Assembly: GCA_000934455.1 (NCBI GenBank)
Contig: KN884697.1
Location: 88,945 to 120,730 of the forward strand
From: Apostichopus parvimensis
Lineage: Eukaryota; Echinodermata; Holothuroidea; Aspidochirotida; Stichopodidae
Direction: 5' to 3'
Length of the DNA: 31,786 bases
Shown: positions 13,623 to 23,940 of the stretch, one piece after another
How the letters are laid out: each line of letters begins with the position of its first letter
How positions within the stretch are numbered: position 1 is the stretch's first letter
Translations under genes and position numbers: made by a program
The notes under the pieces: generated by a model
What the model saw: only the letters and a program-made list of their open reading frames with translations
The model's database searches: none
Told to the model about the DNA's origin: nothing

Positions 13623-14873
13623 GTGAGTCATTCTTCATTATTTCAAGGCAAAATTGCAATTAAAAAGTTTGGCATGGATGGAATACATTTCATTTCATTT
13701 ATTTGTTTTTCCTCAGTGTAAAAAAAATTGAAATAGTGACAAAGTAATATTAATTAACAAAAGTCATTGTACAATGAGGAGGGAAGTGATCTATAAAACC
13801 CTTAGTAGGCTTAACTAGTAGAGTCACTCCCGAGGAAAAAGAAAACAGAAAACAAAGAAACAAATAAGGAGAGAAATGGAAAACAATGCAAAGTATATGA
13901 ATTAATACTTATCTCTATATACCTTACCTTAGATTCTTTTTATATGAAAGTTGAGAGAGGTGTTATTTGATAGAGTTTGACAGAATATTCCAGTTGTTAT
14001 TTGCCCGATAGCGTACGCTGTGTGTATGCTATGTGTACGCTATGTGTATGCTATTGTTCGCTATGTGTACGCTATTGTAACCAATCATGGTATCAAGTAA
14101 GGGTACTGAGCATTGCGTTTTAAAAGAATGACATGAAAACACAACCAGCTGCCCACATACCTGATCAGTATGTTTAATCGCCATAGCCGTTATATTCTGT
14201 ATCTCCTGGAAACAGGTGTGTCCTGTGCGGTCCTTTGATTTCTCATTAAACTCTTGGTGTTCTGTCAAATATGCATCCGTTTTTACCGCGAAGGAAATTA
14301 TTTTGTGGATCGTGACAGCAGATGGCTTCATGAAAATGAGTTTGATCTTTAGTAAATATTTGCCTCTGTGTCATATTTCCATTGTTCTGCTATAATAATT
14401 CGTAGTAGGTTTTCTGTGTCATAGCATTCTAGTTCAGTTTCATCTTCTTATCTTCATAGATGCATAAGAGTTTAGATGTACTGTGTATCAAAAACATAAA
14501 GAAAAAATAGCAGATGACTTAAGTGAAAATGTCAGATTATCACGGTCATGGATGTAAGGACAAGAACACAAAAAGCTCCCCAAGAAACAGACAAGGGTTT
14601 TGCATCAGCCATGACATTTTTCTTGTTGATTAAAATAAGAATACTATTAAATGCCCCCTTTAAAAGGTTGCCCTTATTAATAACTGCCCGAAGTAATAAC
14701 GGCACTTGGAGAAAAGTTTAAAACTTAATTATGAAGGATTCTAACTAAATTTTCTCCACCTGACCAATAACAGATTCATACAGAAAGTGAAAGAATTCAC
14801 TTTAACTACAGAAAAGTATGAAAACATTTCCCTAAGAATAAGATTCATTGTTTGTCTTTTTCCTTTTGTTAAG
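13623..14873 (+). other. GAA intron 8
   Basis: 1251 bases. It contains the 12-bp tandem array at about 14010-14077; nothing else is recognised. Confidence 0.75.
14010..14077. repeat. Degenerate ~12-bp tandem repeat (gctatgtgtacg)
   Basis: About five imperfect units alternating gtacgct and gtatgct, for example gctatgtgtacg then ctatgtgtatg. A short satellite-like array in intron 8. Confidence 0.75.
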
Positions 14874-14987
14874 GTTTGGCCTGGAAATACAGCTTTCCCT
14901 GACTTTTTTAAACCTGAGACCAGTGGCTGGTGGAACACGCAGCTGAAAGGCTTCCATAGTCAAGTCCAGTTTGATGGCGTGTGGTTG
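14874..14987 (+). CDS. GAA: GAA exon 9: VWPGNTAFPDF to the nucleophile motif
   Basis: Residues 423-460. It contains VWPGNTAFPDF and FDGVWL; the catalytic WxDMNE motif is cut by the intron just after its L460. Acceptor ccttttgttaag, donor ttg|gttagt; 114 nt, phase 0 to 0. The donor departs from the GTRAGT consensus at position +3. Confidence 0.92.
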
Positions 14988-15860
14988 GTTAGTATCATTC
15001 TACACTCTCGTTTTTCTTCCATCTTAGCAGCTTTACTATTTCATTACAATCCCATTTGTAGTGTATGTGTAGTTTGCTTTTTTGCAGGGGCAGAGGGGAG
15101 GGGTGAGGGGAGGGGGATTCAACGATTGACTGTTGTCTCCACCTCTAAATAATTGAAAAGAAACCCCACAGCTTTTGCGATTTAAAATTGACAAAGTTTC
15201 TAAAGTTGAGGTCCACCCTAAGCACCCACCCTCCCCCCTCCCCCCTCCCCCTCCCCCCTCTACTATGATATCATTTGGTCTATTTCTGTATTTGTAATTC
15301 ATATTCTGAGCTACATGTATAGCAGCGCTCTCTGAAGTAGATGCACCTTTGCACCAGTAGGCTCCAAACGTATCACCTTCTGTTTTATGTAAATTCGCTT
15401 CTATACCACTTGATCAAAGTGTGCACTGTAGCTGTGTTTATTCCTAGACAAGCTCCATTGTATACAACCACCGTAGCACCTCATGACCATAGGCTAAAAG
15501 GAAAACTTAAATACGAGCAATAAAGTCTGTAAAGTTGTCACGATATTCCAAGAAGGACCAGAATTTCAAGTGACACAAGAAAAAATAAAGTGCACTCTGG
15601 TTAACATATTAATGGTCATGTAAAGAATTGGAACTTTCAATGAAATTTTCCTATCATTAATATTACCTGCCCTTAGACTATTCAATTGACCAGTTTCCCT
15701 CTACCCCTAACCCCCTCCACCCACCTCCTCCTCCTCCTTCTATCCCTCTTACCCATTCCTCTCACCAATTCCTCTCCAACAGGAAGAGATAATAGCCGTT
15801 CTGATGACTGTTTTACTTTTTCTTTGGAAATTCTCTTTCTGTTTATTTTACATCATGCAG
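14988..15860 (+). other. GAA intron 9 with facing G-rich and C-rich tracts
   Basis: A G-rich tract at 15087-15116 and a C-rich tract at about 15225-15260 are complementary in composition and could pair. A second pyrimidine tract (15700-15745) lies nearer the acceptor. No coding signal is seen. Confidence 0.75.
15087..15116 (+). other. G-quadruplex motif
   Basis: Five runs of at least four G are separated by loops of 1-4 bases on the coding strand, so it fits the G4 consensus in DNA and pre-mRNA. Confidence 0.7.
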
Positions 15861-15948
15861 GACATGAATGAACCATCTAATTTTGTGGACGGAAGTTTCG
15901 AAGGATGTCCAGGGAATAGCACTCTAGATAATCCACCATACCTACCAC
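15861..15948 (+). CDS. GAA: GAA exon 10: catalytic nucleophile DMNEPSNF
   Basis: Residues 461-490 (last codon split 1+2). The first codon is the catalytic nucleophile D461 (human D518), followed by MNEPSNF. Further on are the sequon NST and DNPPYLP. Acceptor catcatgcag, donor ccac|gtgagt; 88 nt. Confidence 0.95.
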
Positions 15949-16689
15949 GTGAGTCTCTGTCTGTGGGATGGTTCGTCGCCAGTAGCATTCGTGTTCATAG
16001 CTAAGTTTTGTGAAAGAGTGGACAGGGCTTGTGTCACGTTATGGTCAACTCTATTTACTCAAGACTTGAACTACTAAACCTATATTCACCTGAACATGTT
16101 TTGATGTTCTAGAAGACTTAACTTTGATTCAGATGTAGCCCCATAGCTCAACGGGCATCGCATACTACCACTGGCATGCTTAAAGGGGAGAAGGAGGAGG
16201 GGGGGAGGGGCTGCCAAGGGGGTTCAAACCTTCATTCAGAGCCCTTTTTGTTTTACATATTGACAGTTGGGGAAGAATTAGACATCTCCTTCAGGACAAA
16301 GACCCCTTTCATTTAAGGTTCATGCTCCTTCCTAAACATGGGGGGGGCGGTGGAGGGGGGAGGATTTAGAATTTCCCCGATACCACCCACTTCTGACATC
16401 CTGTGCACGTCACTGCATAATACAACAACCCTGTTTTCTACGGTCAGTGGGGGAACGGGGGTTGTAAATTAGGGCAGTTTGAAATATTGCTATGCGTTTA
16501 CTTGCTTTGCCTAAAGTAGGTTGTCTATGTTTGGTTGTTAAGTATGTGAGGATGAGCTAGGATGCAACATAACAAACCATCCCATAAGAGGTTTGTAAAA
16601 AGTTAGAATGGGTTGGATGGAATAGATTTTTAACCAGACAGGGTCTTCAATTGAATGTCTCAACCAATTTGTTTTCATCTATCCTGCAG
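15949..16689 (+). other. GAA intron 10
   Basis: It contains a tRNA-like SINE candidate, G-rich tracts at 16183-16220 and 16339-16363, and a right end resembling a DNA-transposon terminus (acgtcactgcat, about 16398-16409). Confidence 0.7.
16138..16232 (+). mobile_element. Possible tRNA-derived SINE fragment
   Basis: An A-box-like TAGCTCAACGGG and a B-box-like GGTTCAAACC (16221-16230) are in the right order, but about 65-75 bases apart because a G-rich insert lies between. The D- and anticodon arms do not fold well, so it is not a functional tRNA. A chance match is possible. Confidence 0.25.
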
Positions 16690-16807
16690 ATTTAACTCAC
16701 GGTACTCTGTACGGCAAAACTCTCTGTCCGTCCTCCCAGCAGGCCATCAGTTCACATTATAATTTACATAACATGTTTGGCATCTCTGAAGTCATGGTTA
16801 CAAACAA
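16690..16807 (+). CDS. GAA: GAA exon 11: HYNLHNMFG segment
   Basis: Residues 490-529 (last codon split 2+1). The GH31 signature SHYNLHNMFGISE is present after GTLYGKTLCPSS, matching the conserved cysteine and the HYNLHNLYG element of human GAA. Acceptor tatcctgcag, donor acaa|gtaagct; 118 nt, phase 1 to 2. Confidence 0.93.
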
Positions 16808-17349
16808 GTAAGCTCTCTCTTTATTCACATCGTTGCTTGCAACCATCCATAGGAAATGTTCTTCTCTGTGCAAGATACATGCCAAAGAAATACGTCCTTT
16901 TGTACACGGAAATCCTTTGGATATTACCCGTAATTTTTATACCTGACTGATAATATGGTGAAGTAAGCTATTAGTCTATGAAAATTGAGTTTTATTCTTC
17001 CTAATTATTTGATTTCCCACTTGTCTGTAATGTTTGTAATAATAGAAATGTAATGTAAATTGTTAGCTTGTTCACCAAGATTCATCACAATGGTGCTCTA
17101 TGCATATTCATGAGTTGAAGTCTGTTATGCAATAAGGGTGTAGTTTGCAGATATAAATGTTAGATATATTTGTTATTTTTAAGAACTTACCTGTTCTTGC
17201 CAATACTAGATATCTCATACTAACTATTTAACTTGATCTTACCTTCTTCAGTTATGAATTGTAAATATGAATATAGTTTTACATATATTTTTTTGTATTT
17301 CTTATAATGTGCGAGTATGGAAATTTCCGATTTTTATGGAGCAATAAAG

Positions 17350-17380
<31 letters not shown>

Positions 17381-17554
17381 AACTGAGTAAGTTTCTAGAA
17401 AGTAGTTCCTTTTGTTTTGTAGCCAGCCTTTTAACTAAAGAAGTTCATGCTGCTTTATAAGATTGAGAGAATAATAAAGTTGTGAGATTGTCTGTGCTCT
17501 CCCAAAGATTTTGTAATTCACAGATAATTTTTATTTTTGTCTTTTCCTCGTCAG
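16808..17554 (+). other. GAA intron 11 with a LINE-like tail
   Basis: It contains the (TTAC)n microsatellite at 17352-17380. The rest is AT-rich without a coding frame. Confidence 0.7.
17352..17380 (+). repeat. (TTAC)7 microsatellite, possible LINE 3' tail
   Basis: Seven TTAC units directly follow gagcaataaagtt. A non-LTR retrotransposon 3' end ending in a short tandem repeat would look like this, but no reverse transcriptase frame lies upstream. Confidence 0.7.
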
Positions 17555-17688
17555 GGTGATATCTCAACTCCGTGGGAAACGTCCATTTATCATCTCGCGG
17601 TCAACGTTTCCTTCATCTGGTGTCTACGGTGGACATTGGCTTGGAGATAATTACAGCAAATGGCCTGATATGCATTACTCTATTACAG
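17555..17688 (+). CDS. GAA: GAA exon 12: acid/base catalyst GHWLGD
   Basis: Residues 529-574. It contains RPFIISRSTF with R544 (human R600) and GGHWLGDNYSKW with the acid/base D560 (human D616). Acceptor cctcgtcag, donor acag|gtacatt; 134 nt, phase 2 to 1. Confidence 0.95.
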
Positions 17689-18742
<1,054 letters not shown>

Positions 18743-19940
18743 GTATGCACAGATGCAGACAATGTGAAAATAAGTTAAACGTTAAGAACGTGCACATGTG
18801 TTAGATATGTGGGATGGCAACTTAATGGAATGTCCAATGAAAGCCTACATAACAAAACATACTTTCTGGATATAAATTCATTCTAAGCATAGGTCTACCA
18901 GACTACCACATTACCATACTTCTACATTTAACCGAAAGAGTTCCACCTTGGAGCTGAAATCTACCAATCAGTATTAACTGACTTGCTAAATGCGTGCTTT
19001 CCATTTGTGTTCCATGCAGGGGAATGACCCACCAGACCTACTTTACATTTTCTTATTTCGTTTTTACAAGTTTTTTTAAAGAATATACTTTTTTTTGTGC
19101 AGAAATTGTTGTCTGTAGTTGATGACTCTGTTCTCTGGTTGTCATAGTTACCAATGTTCTTCTATTTCTCTCAAAAATCTTCTTTTACAACTGTTAGAGT
19201 ATAAGAAATAATGCAGACATAGTACATATCAATTATCAGTTGCTCCCAGCTTTGAGGTTGAGAATGATGTTAAGGTTGTTGGAAGCATTTTAATGTAATA
19301 ACTATTTATAAACACTTGGACAGTAAGGATTTGCATATGTTGTGAAGGAAATTCCTTACAGGGTGCACCAAACTTTACAGACTGCCCAAACAGCTAAGGT
19401 GATTGGCAGACAAAACTTGACTATATAAATATATATATATTAAAAATGAAATAATAAATAGTAAAATAAATAATAATCTTATCCAGGATAAACAGACTAC
19501 CACTATAAATTGACTCTGTCCCGAATGAACCACTGCTGTTGGTTTTTAGCCCCCTCTTTTTTCTTTCTTTTTTCACCACTAATATCACTAAAATCACCAA
19601 TCATAATCAAGTCTGTTCTTGTCATGCACATTTAGTTGTTTGGATGCAGCCTTGTCATTGTTAGTTCAACCAATTTTGCTAACATGTGCTATTGTACCGT
19701 GTAAAATAGACAGGGTTGATCCTACCATTTTGCATACATGTGCTATATTATAACTACTACTTACAAGGAAACCCATCACACTGTCACTAAGATTGAGCTC
19801 CCTGATATTGAAAGATAGTAGAATGAAAGGCAAAATACAGAATGGCAGAGTCAACCTTGGCTCCCATCAGACCATGAAAATGACTTATTTTTGGTATAAT
19901 TATCTTTGACGCATTTTGAAATATATTTTCTTTCTTTCAG
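18743..19940 (+). other. Rest of GAA intron 13
   Basis: AT-rich, with a short (TA)n stretch at about 19424-19440. No coding signal is recognised. Confidence 0.75.
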
Positions 19941-20089
19941 GATCAAGACCCAGGGGCTTGGAGCAGCGCTTCCCAGGACATTATTAGGGACGCTCTTACC
20001 ACCCGTTACCTGCTGTTACCTTACCTATACACACTGTTTGCAGAGGCTCACATTAACGGAAGCACTGTAGCACGGCCCCTCTTCTTTGA
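19941..20089 (+). CDS. GAA: GAA exon 14: DQDPGAW to RPLFFE
   Basis: Residues 630-679 (last codon split 2+1). It contains [20 protein letters not shown] and RPLFFE, the end of the barrel. Sequon NGS at about 668. Acceptor tttctttcag, donor ttga|gtaaga; 149 nt. A decayed copy of its last 50 bases and donor is found in the following intron. Confidence 0.94.
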
Positions 20090-20803
20090 GTAAGAACTTC
20101 CTTCATCTAGATCTTGGCAGATGTAACATGGATTTGTTTGTTTCTTATTTTAAAAGTGACTTTTGTTAAAAAAGACTTTTGGAAAGGGACTCCAGTATTA
20201 GTTCATCTTGTGACAGTGTTTAAGAAGAAGGGGGGGGGGGGGGGAGCTAACCAGCTGATGTCAGAGGCTCACTCTAATGAAAGCATGATAGCATGTCCTC
20301 GTTCCTTTGAGGAAGAGCTTCATTATTATCGAAATTTAATTCAGTTTATTGGGAGTTCTTGTTGTATTCTGTGTTGATTCAAAGCATCAAAACAAAATTC
20401 ATCGTGTGACGTGTCATTTCTCTTGAAAATATTGGCAATTGAGCTAAAAAGTCAAAGCCTTTTAAAAAATATTTGCAAAACATTAATGGGACAAAGAAAA
20501 TCTTCAGTTTAGGGTGTGAGAAATAAGCCCTTGTCTTTTGGTCCTGGGCTGTGTTAGGTCATTTCTTTCAGTAGTTGTTCAATGCAGGACATGCAGGAGA
20601 ATATCAGCCTGCATCCGAGCTTTATATCAGATATTAATAATTTACATTTTTAGCAGATAAATGAATAGACCCTTAAGTTTTTCTTACGACTTACCACCCA
20701 CAAAGTTTCTATTAATATAAATCACCTGATGGTCAGTTTTGTTTGGAAGAAATGAAGTAGTGACTGAATACTGGTTTTAAATTGTCTATTTTTTTTTTTT
20801 TAG
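20090..20803 (+). other. GAA intron 14
   Basis: It holds a G14 homopolymer at 20231-20244 and the relic exon 14 end. The open frame crossing it has no protein similarity I recognise. Confidence 0.75.
20262..20325 (+). repeat. Decayed copy of the 3' end of exon 14 in intron 14
   Basis: Positions 20262-20321 match 20041-20100 (exon 14 end, donor and following bases) at 45 of 60 positions by hand alignment. CAGAGGCTCA and CTTTGAG are conserved; the donor gtaaga has become ggaaga. A G14 run (20231-20244) lies just upstream. Confidence 0.65.
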
Positions 20804-20945
20804 GTTTCCACATGATCCTTACACCTATGCCGTCGATCGTCAGTTTCTGTGGGGGTCGTCTCTCCTGATAAGCCCAGTGTTGGACCCGGGTGCCCAAACT
20901 ATCACAGTAACTCTACCTGCAGGAACTTGGTACGACTTTTACAAT
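20804..20945 (+). CDS. GAA: GAA exon 15: proximal C-terminal beta domain
   Basis: Residues 679-726. It contains FPHDPYTYAVDRQFLWG, LLISPVLDPG and LPAGTWYDFYN, all conserved in GH31 after the barrel. The acceptor has a run of more than ten T then ttag; donor caat|gtgagt; 142 nt, phase 2 to 0. Confidence 0.94.
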
Positions 20946-21198
20946 GTGAGTAAACTTCAAAAACAAATTGCCCATTAATGCCATATTCCATCTGAGCCGT
21001 CATTGAAAACCTGGTGGTACACTGTGAATTTTATTGAATATCTGATGCTTCTAGATGGTAAGAATTTTCATGTTTCTAGGTAGACTTTTGATGAAAAACC
21101 CTTCCCGCCTGTACGCAATTTTTCGTTACAATGGATTTACAAATTATCTTTGATCCAGGATTTTAAAAAATTCCGCCCATAAATTATAATATTTTCAG

Positions 21199-21418
21199 GG
21201 ATCGGCTATCAGCATTGCCACGACTACAAATGTGACATTAGATGCCCCCATGGAGAAGATCAACCTACACATGAGAGAGGGGTGTATACTGCCCCTGCAA
21301 CAGCCAAACACCACCACCTACGTCAGTAGACAGGGTGGCTTCGAACTGAGGGCTGCGATCTGCCAGAAGACTGGTACAGCGAAGGGCTCCCTCTATTGGG
21401 ATGACGGGGACACTATAG
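21199..21418 (+). CDS. GAA: GAA exon 16: C-terminal domain (MREGCILPLQ, WDDGD)
   Basis: Residues 727-800 (last codon split 1+2). The motifs INLHMREGCILPLQ and GSLYWDDGDT match the GH31 C-terminal region (human HLRAGYIIPLQ and WDDGES). Sequons NVT and NTT. Acceptor atattttcag, donor atag|gtaagg; 220 nt. Confidence 0.94.
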
Positions 21419-22234
21419 GTAAGGCTTGCGAAAGAGGTGACTGCCATATCGTCCATCTCTTTTGATTCCTTGCCTGCAAAAATACAATTTTCTTACAACT
21501 CTCTTGATGTCAAATACTTAAAATATGGAAACAGCAGTTTAGGTTAACCCAGTGTACATTCTCCTTTGTAATCGTTGAATTAAGGTCAATACCCTTAGGT
21601 AGTAGGAGTGGGGAGATTGGGTGTGGCATATCGAGGGTAGGGAGGACTTTGCTTGTTGTTACGAGAAGTCAAGATAATGTTGTATGCAATACTTATAAGA
21701 ATGTTGAAGATGGTAGTTGGAAAGAGAGACAGTATGTCATTTGTTCTTGGATTGGGAGAGAGAGGTGTGAGATGATTTTTTTTTGGGGGGGGGGAGAAGG
21801 AGGAGGGGGGGGAATAAGTTTCTTGAAATACTTTGATAATACACCTCTGATATGTTCTTCCTCTGTTATTTCGTCTTCATCTTGAGATCATATTTAGTGT
21901 AAATTTATGACTTGCTGATTTGGAAAACAGAAATGCAGCTGAAAGGAGGAAAGAGTGGGTGGGGAGGGGAAGGGTTGTGGGGGAAGCTTGCTGGCTGGGT
22001 AGGGTTGAGTGTGTTAGATGAGGGCACAAAGCAGTTTCATAGCAGTATGGTTTGATGTGGTCACTGATGTACATGATTTTTTTCATTTATTATTTATATG
22101 TTGGAATTGGTTGAAGTGCTTATTGGGTGGGAACCTTGTTTCATACACTAAATAACCTTGTGGGTCAAAATGAGTATCAGCCAAGGGTACATATATTTAG
22201 AGCTCTTTCCTGGTTTTCTTTTCCTTTGTTTTAG
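21419..22234 (+). other. GAA intron 16 with two G-rich tracts
   Basis: G-rich tracts lie at 21785-21812 and 21956-21990, both on the coding strand. Otherwise nothing recognised. Confidence 0.75.
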
Positions 22235-22437
22235 GTACATATGAAAATGGTGAATACATATTCCTGAAGTTCTCTCTCGCCAGTAATACATTCGTTTCGA
22301 AGGTGTTACACAACAAATACAAAGATGCCGGTGACATGGTGCTCTCAAAGGTGACCCTTTACGGGGTCGCGAAAGATCCCAAGTCTGTGACCGTCAACGG
22401 GAAGGCCGCACATTATTCATACGTTTCAGCGGTAGGG
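22235..22437 (+). CDS. GAA: GAA exon 17: distal C-terminal beta domain
   Basis: Residues 800-867. It contains YENGEYIFLKFS and VTLYGVAKDPKSVTVNG, the distal beta-sandwich. Acceptor ctttgttttag, donor aggg|gtaagt; 203 nt, phase 1 to 0. It lies in no large open frame and was found by homology and phase. Confidence 0.92.
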
Positions 22438-23471
22438 GTAAGTACAGGAACAACTCCTCCAACGTAGGTCTCTGGGGTTTGGGGATATGCTTAGCATAAG
22501 TTTTAGTATATACTCAAGTATTCGTGCGTGATGAGAGATTACGGTTGCTAAACAGACCAGTCATTGAAGTTTAGTTGGTATTGTGAGTGTCAAGTTTTTG
22601 GTACTTTTGGGAAGGAGCTAAAATAAAGCTTGAACGAGGAAGAAAGAAAGAGAACGTGAAACTAAGAAAAGGAAGAGGCCGACGCTCGTATAGAGACATG
22701 CCATAGAAAGAAAGAACATTCATATTTTGTACCATAAACGTTGACAGAACCCTCAGCGAAACATATACTATAACCATAATAAAGAAAGGATGCCATATGA
22801 AGCATACACGAAATAGACGTGAAAGTTTAAAAGAATATATATAGAAAAGATGATTCTATGTTCTATGTAACCGATATAATTTTATTGTTGTTTATAATTA
22901 TATTGAACATTTGAAACACATATACGCTCTCTGTCCGTCTTTACGCCATTGTCGACTGCTCTCTTAAAAGAATCTGTGACACACATGGAAGTCACTCAGT
23001 CTAGGAAGTTGGAATACTAGCAAAATTCAGCAGACTTTGGTCATTTCCTATAAGTTTAGTAGATAGTAGTAGCTGAGCATTTTAAACTAATATTTTAAAT
23101 GGTCTGTGAGGTTTTTTGTTTCACTTTTGTTTTCTTCGTGAGTGTTAAAAGTCAATTTCTTTGTGTGTTTTTATTTTCCCTTTGGGGAAACCACTATGAT
23201 TCAATGATTCTATCTACAGAGAATGCAACAAGATATTTAAAAGTTTGAACTTGAAGTAATCCAAAACTTTCTAAAAGCTTTCAAGTAAAAACTAAATTGT
23301 ATATCCTTCCTTAATTCCAGTCCTGTAAACTTAGAGTGTATCTTAATCTTTTGCATAGTTATAACTTTCTCTGAATGTATGTTGTTTGTTTTTACCTACC
23401 TTTACCAGAGATAGGCATTTATAAATTGCCTTGGGGTTTTGTATCTATGGTTTAATCTGTTTTTCTTTCAG
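22438..23471 (+). other. GAA intron 17
   Basis: 1034 bases, purine-rich at 22620-22680, nothing else recognised. Confidence 0.75.
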
Positions 23472-23537
23472 ACTCTTAAAGTCAGCGGGTTGTACACACC
23501 GATGAATGAAACGATAACAGTCAAGTGGAACGTGTGA
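23472..23537 (+). CDS. GAA: GAA exon 18: C-terminus and stop
   Basis: Residues 868-888 then TGA at 23535-23537. It encodes LKVSGLYTPMNETITVKW, the last strand of the GH31 C-terminal domain, with a sequon NET. Acceptor ttttctttcag; 66 nt including the stop. Confidence 0.9.
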   Translation, partial: TLKVSGLYTPMNETITVKWNV

Positions 23538-23921
23538 ACAGGATTGAACGTACAGCTTATATTAAAGGGTACGACTAAGTGACCACTCAAAAGTGCTAAA
23601 TATGCTAAGATTGCCACAATTTAAAGAGGGTGGGAAAAAAGCTACAATTTTTGTACAATTCTTTTTTGTAACAAATGCTTTTATTAGTATTCATAGGGTG
23701 TGAGAAATGAAATAGTGTGCCAAGTGTTGAAGTGACACAATTGGAGCAAGGTCGTCTTTCAATATAATTTGGCGTTGTCCAACAATGCTTCATTGTATAG
23801 GTCCTTTTAAGTTGTCTTTCTTTTGAAAATAACTGTGACAGGGGTGGGCTCGGGGCAATGTTTTTTTTTTTTCTTTTTTTTCCTCTCTAAAGGTATTCTT
23901 TGTAAAAGATTTGTCCTTTAA

Positions 23922-23927
23922 AATAAA
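23922..23927 (+). terminator. Likely poly(A) signal of the GAA gene
   Basis: AATAAA lies about 385 bases after the stop, following a T-rich stretch (23862-23882). It is the first canonical hexamer in the 3' flank that I see. Transcript data are absent, so longer 3' ends are possible. Confidence 0.5.
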
Positions 23928-23940
23928 ACTTTAAAGTAGA

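Noticed and set aside
14029-14331. 100-codon minus-strand frame
   Set aside because: Ends in the 12-bp tandem repeat and has no protein similarity; treated as chance.
15036-15302. Glycine-rich minus-strand frame
   Set aside because: Created by the C-rich tract of intron 9.
16138-16232. Functional tRNA gene
   Set aside because: A- and B-box-like motifs exist but spacing and arm pairing do not fit a tRNA; kept only as a weak SINE candidate.
20114-20377. 87-codon plus-strand frame with poly-glycine
   Set aside because: The glycines come from the G14 run, and the part with similarity is the exon 14 relic out of context.
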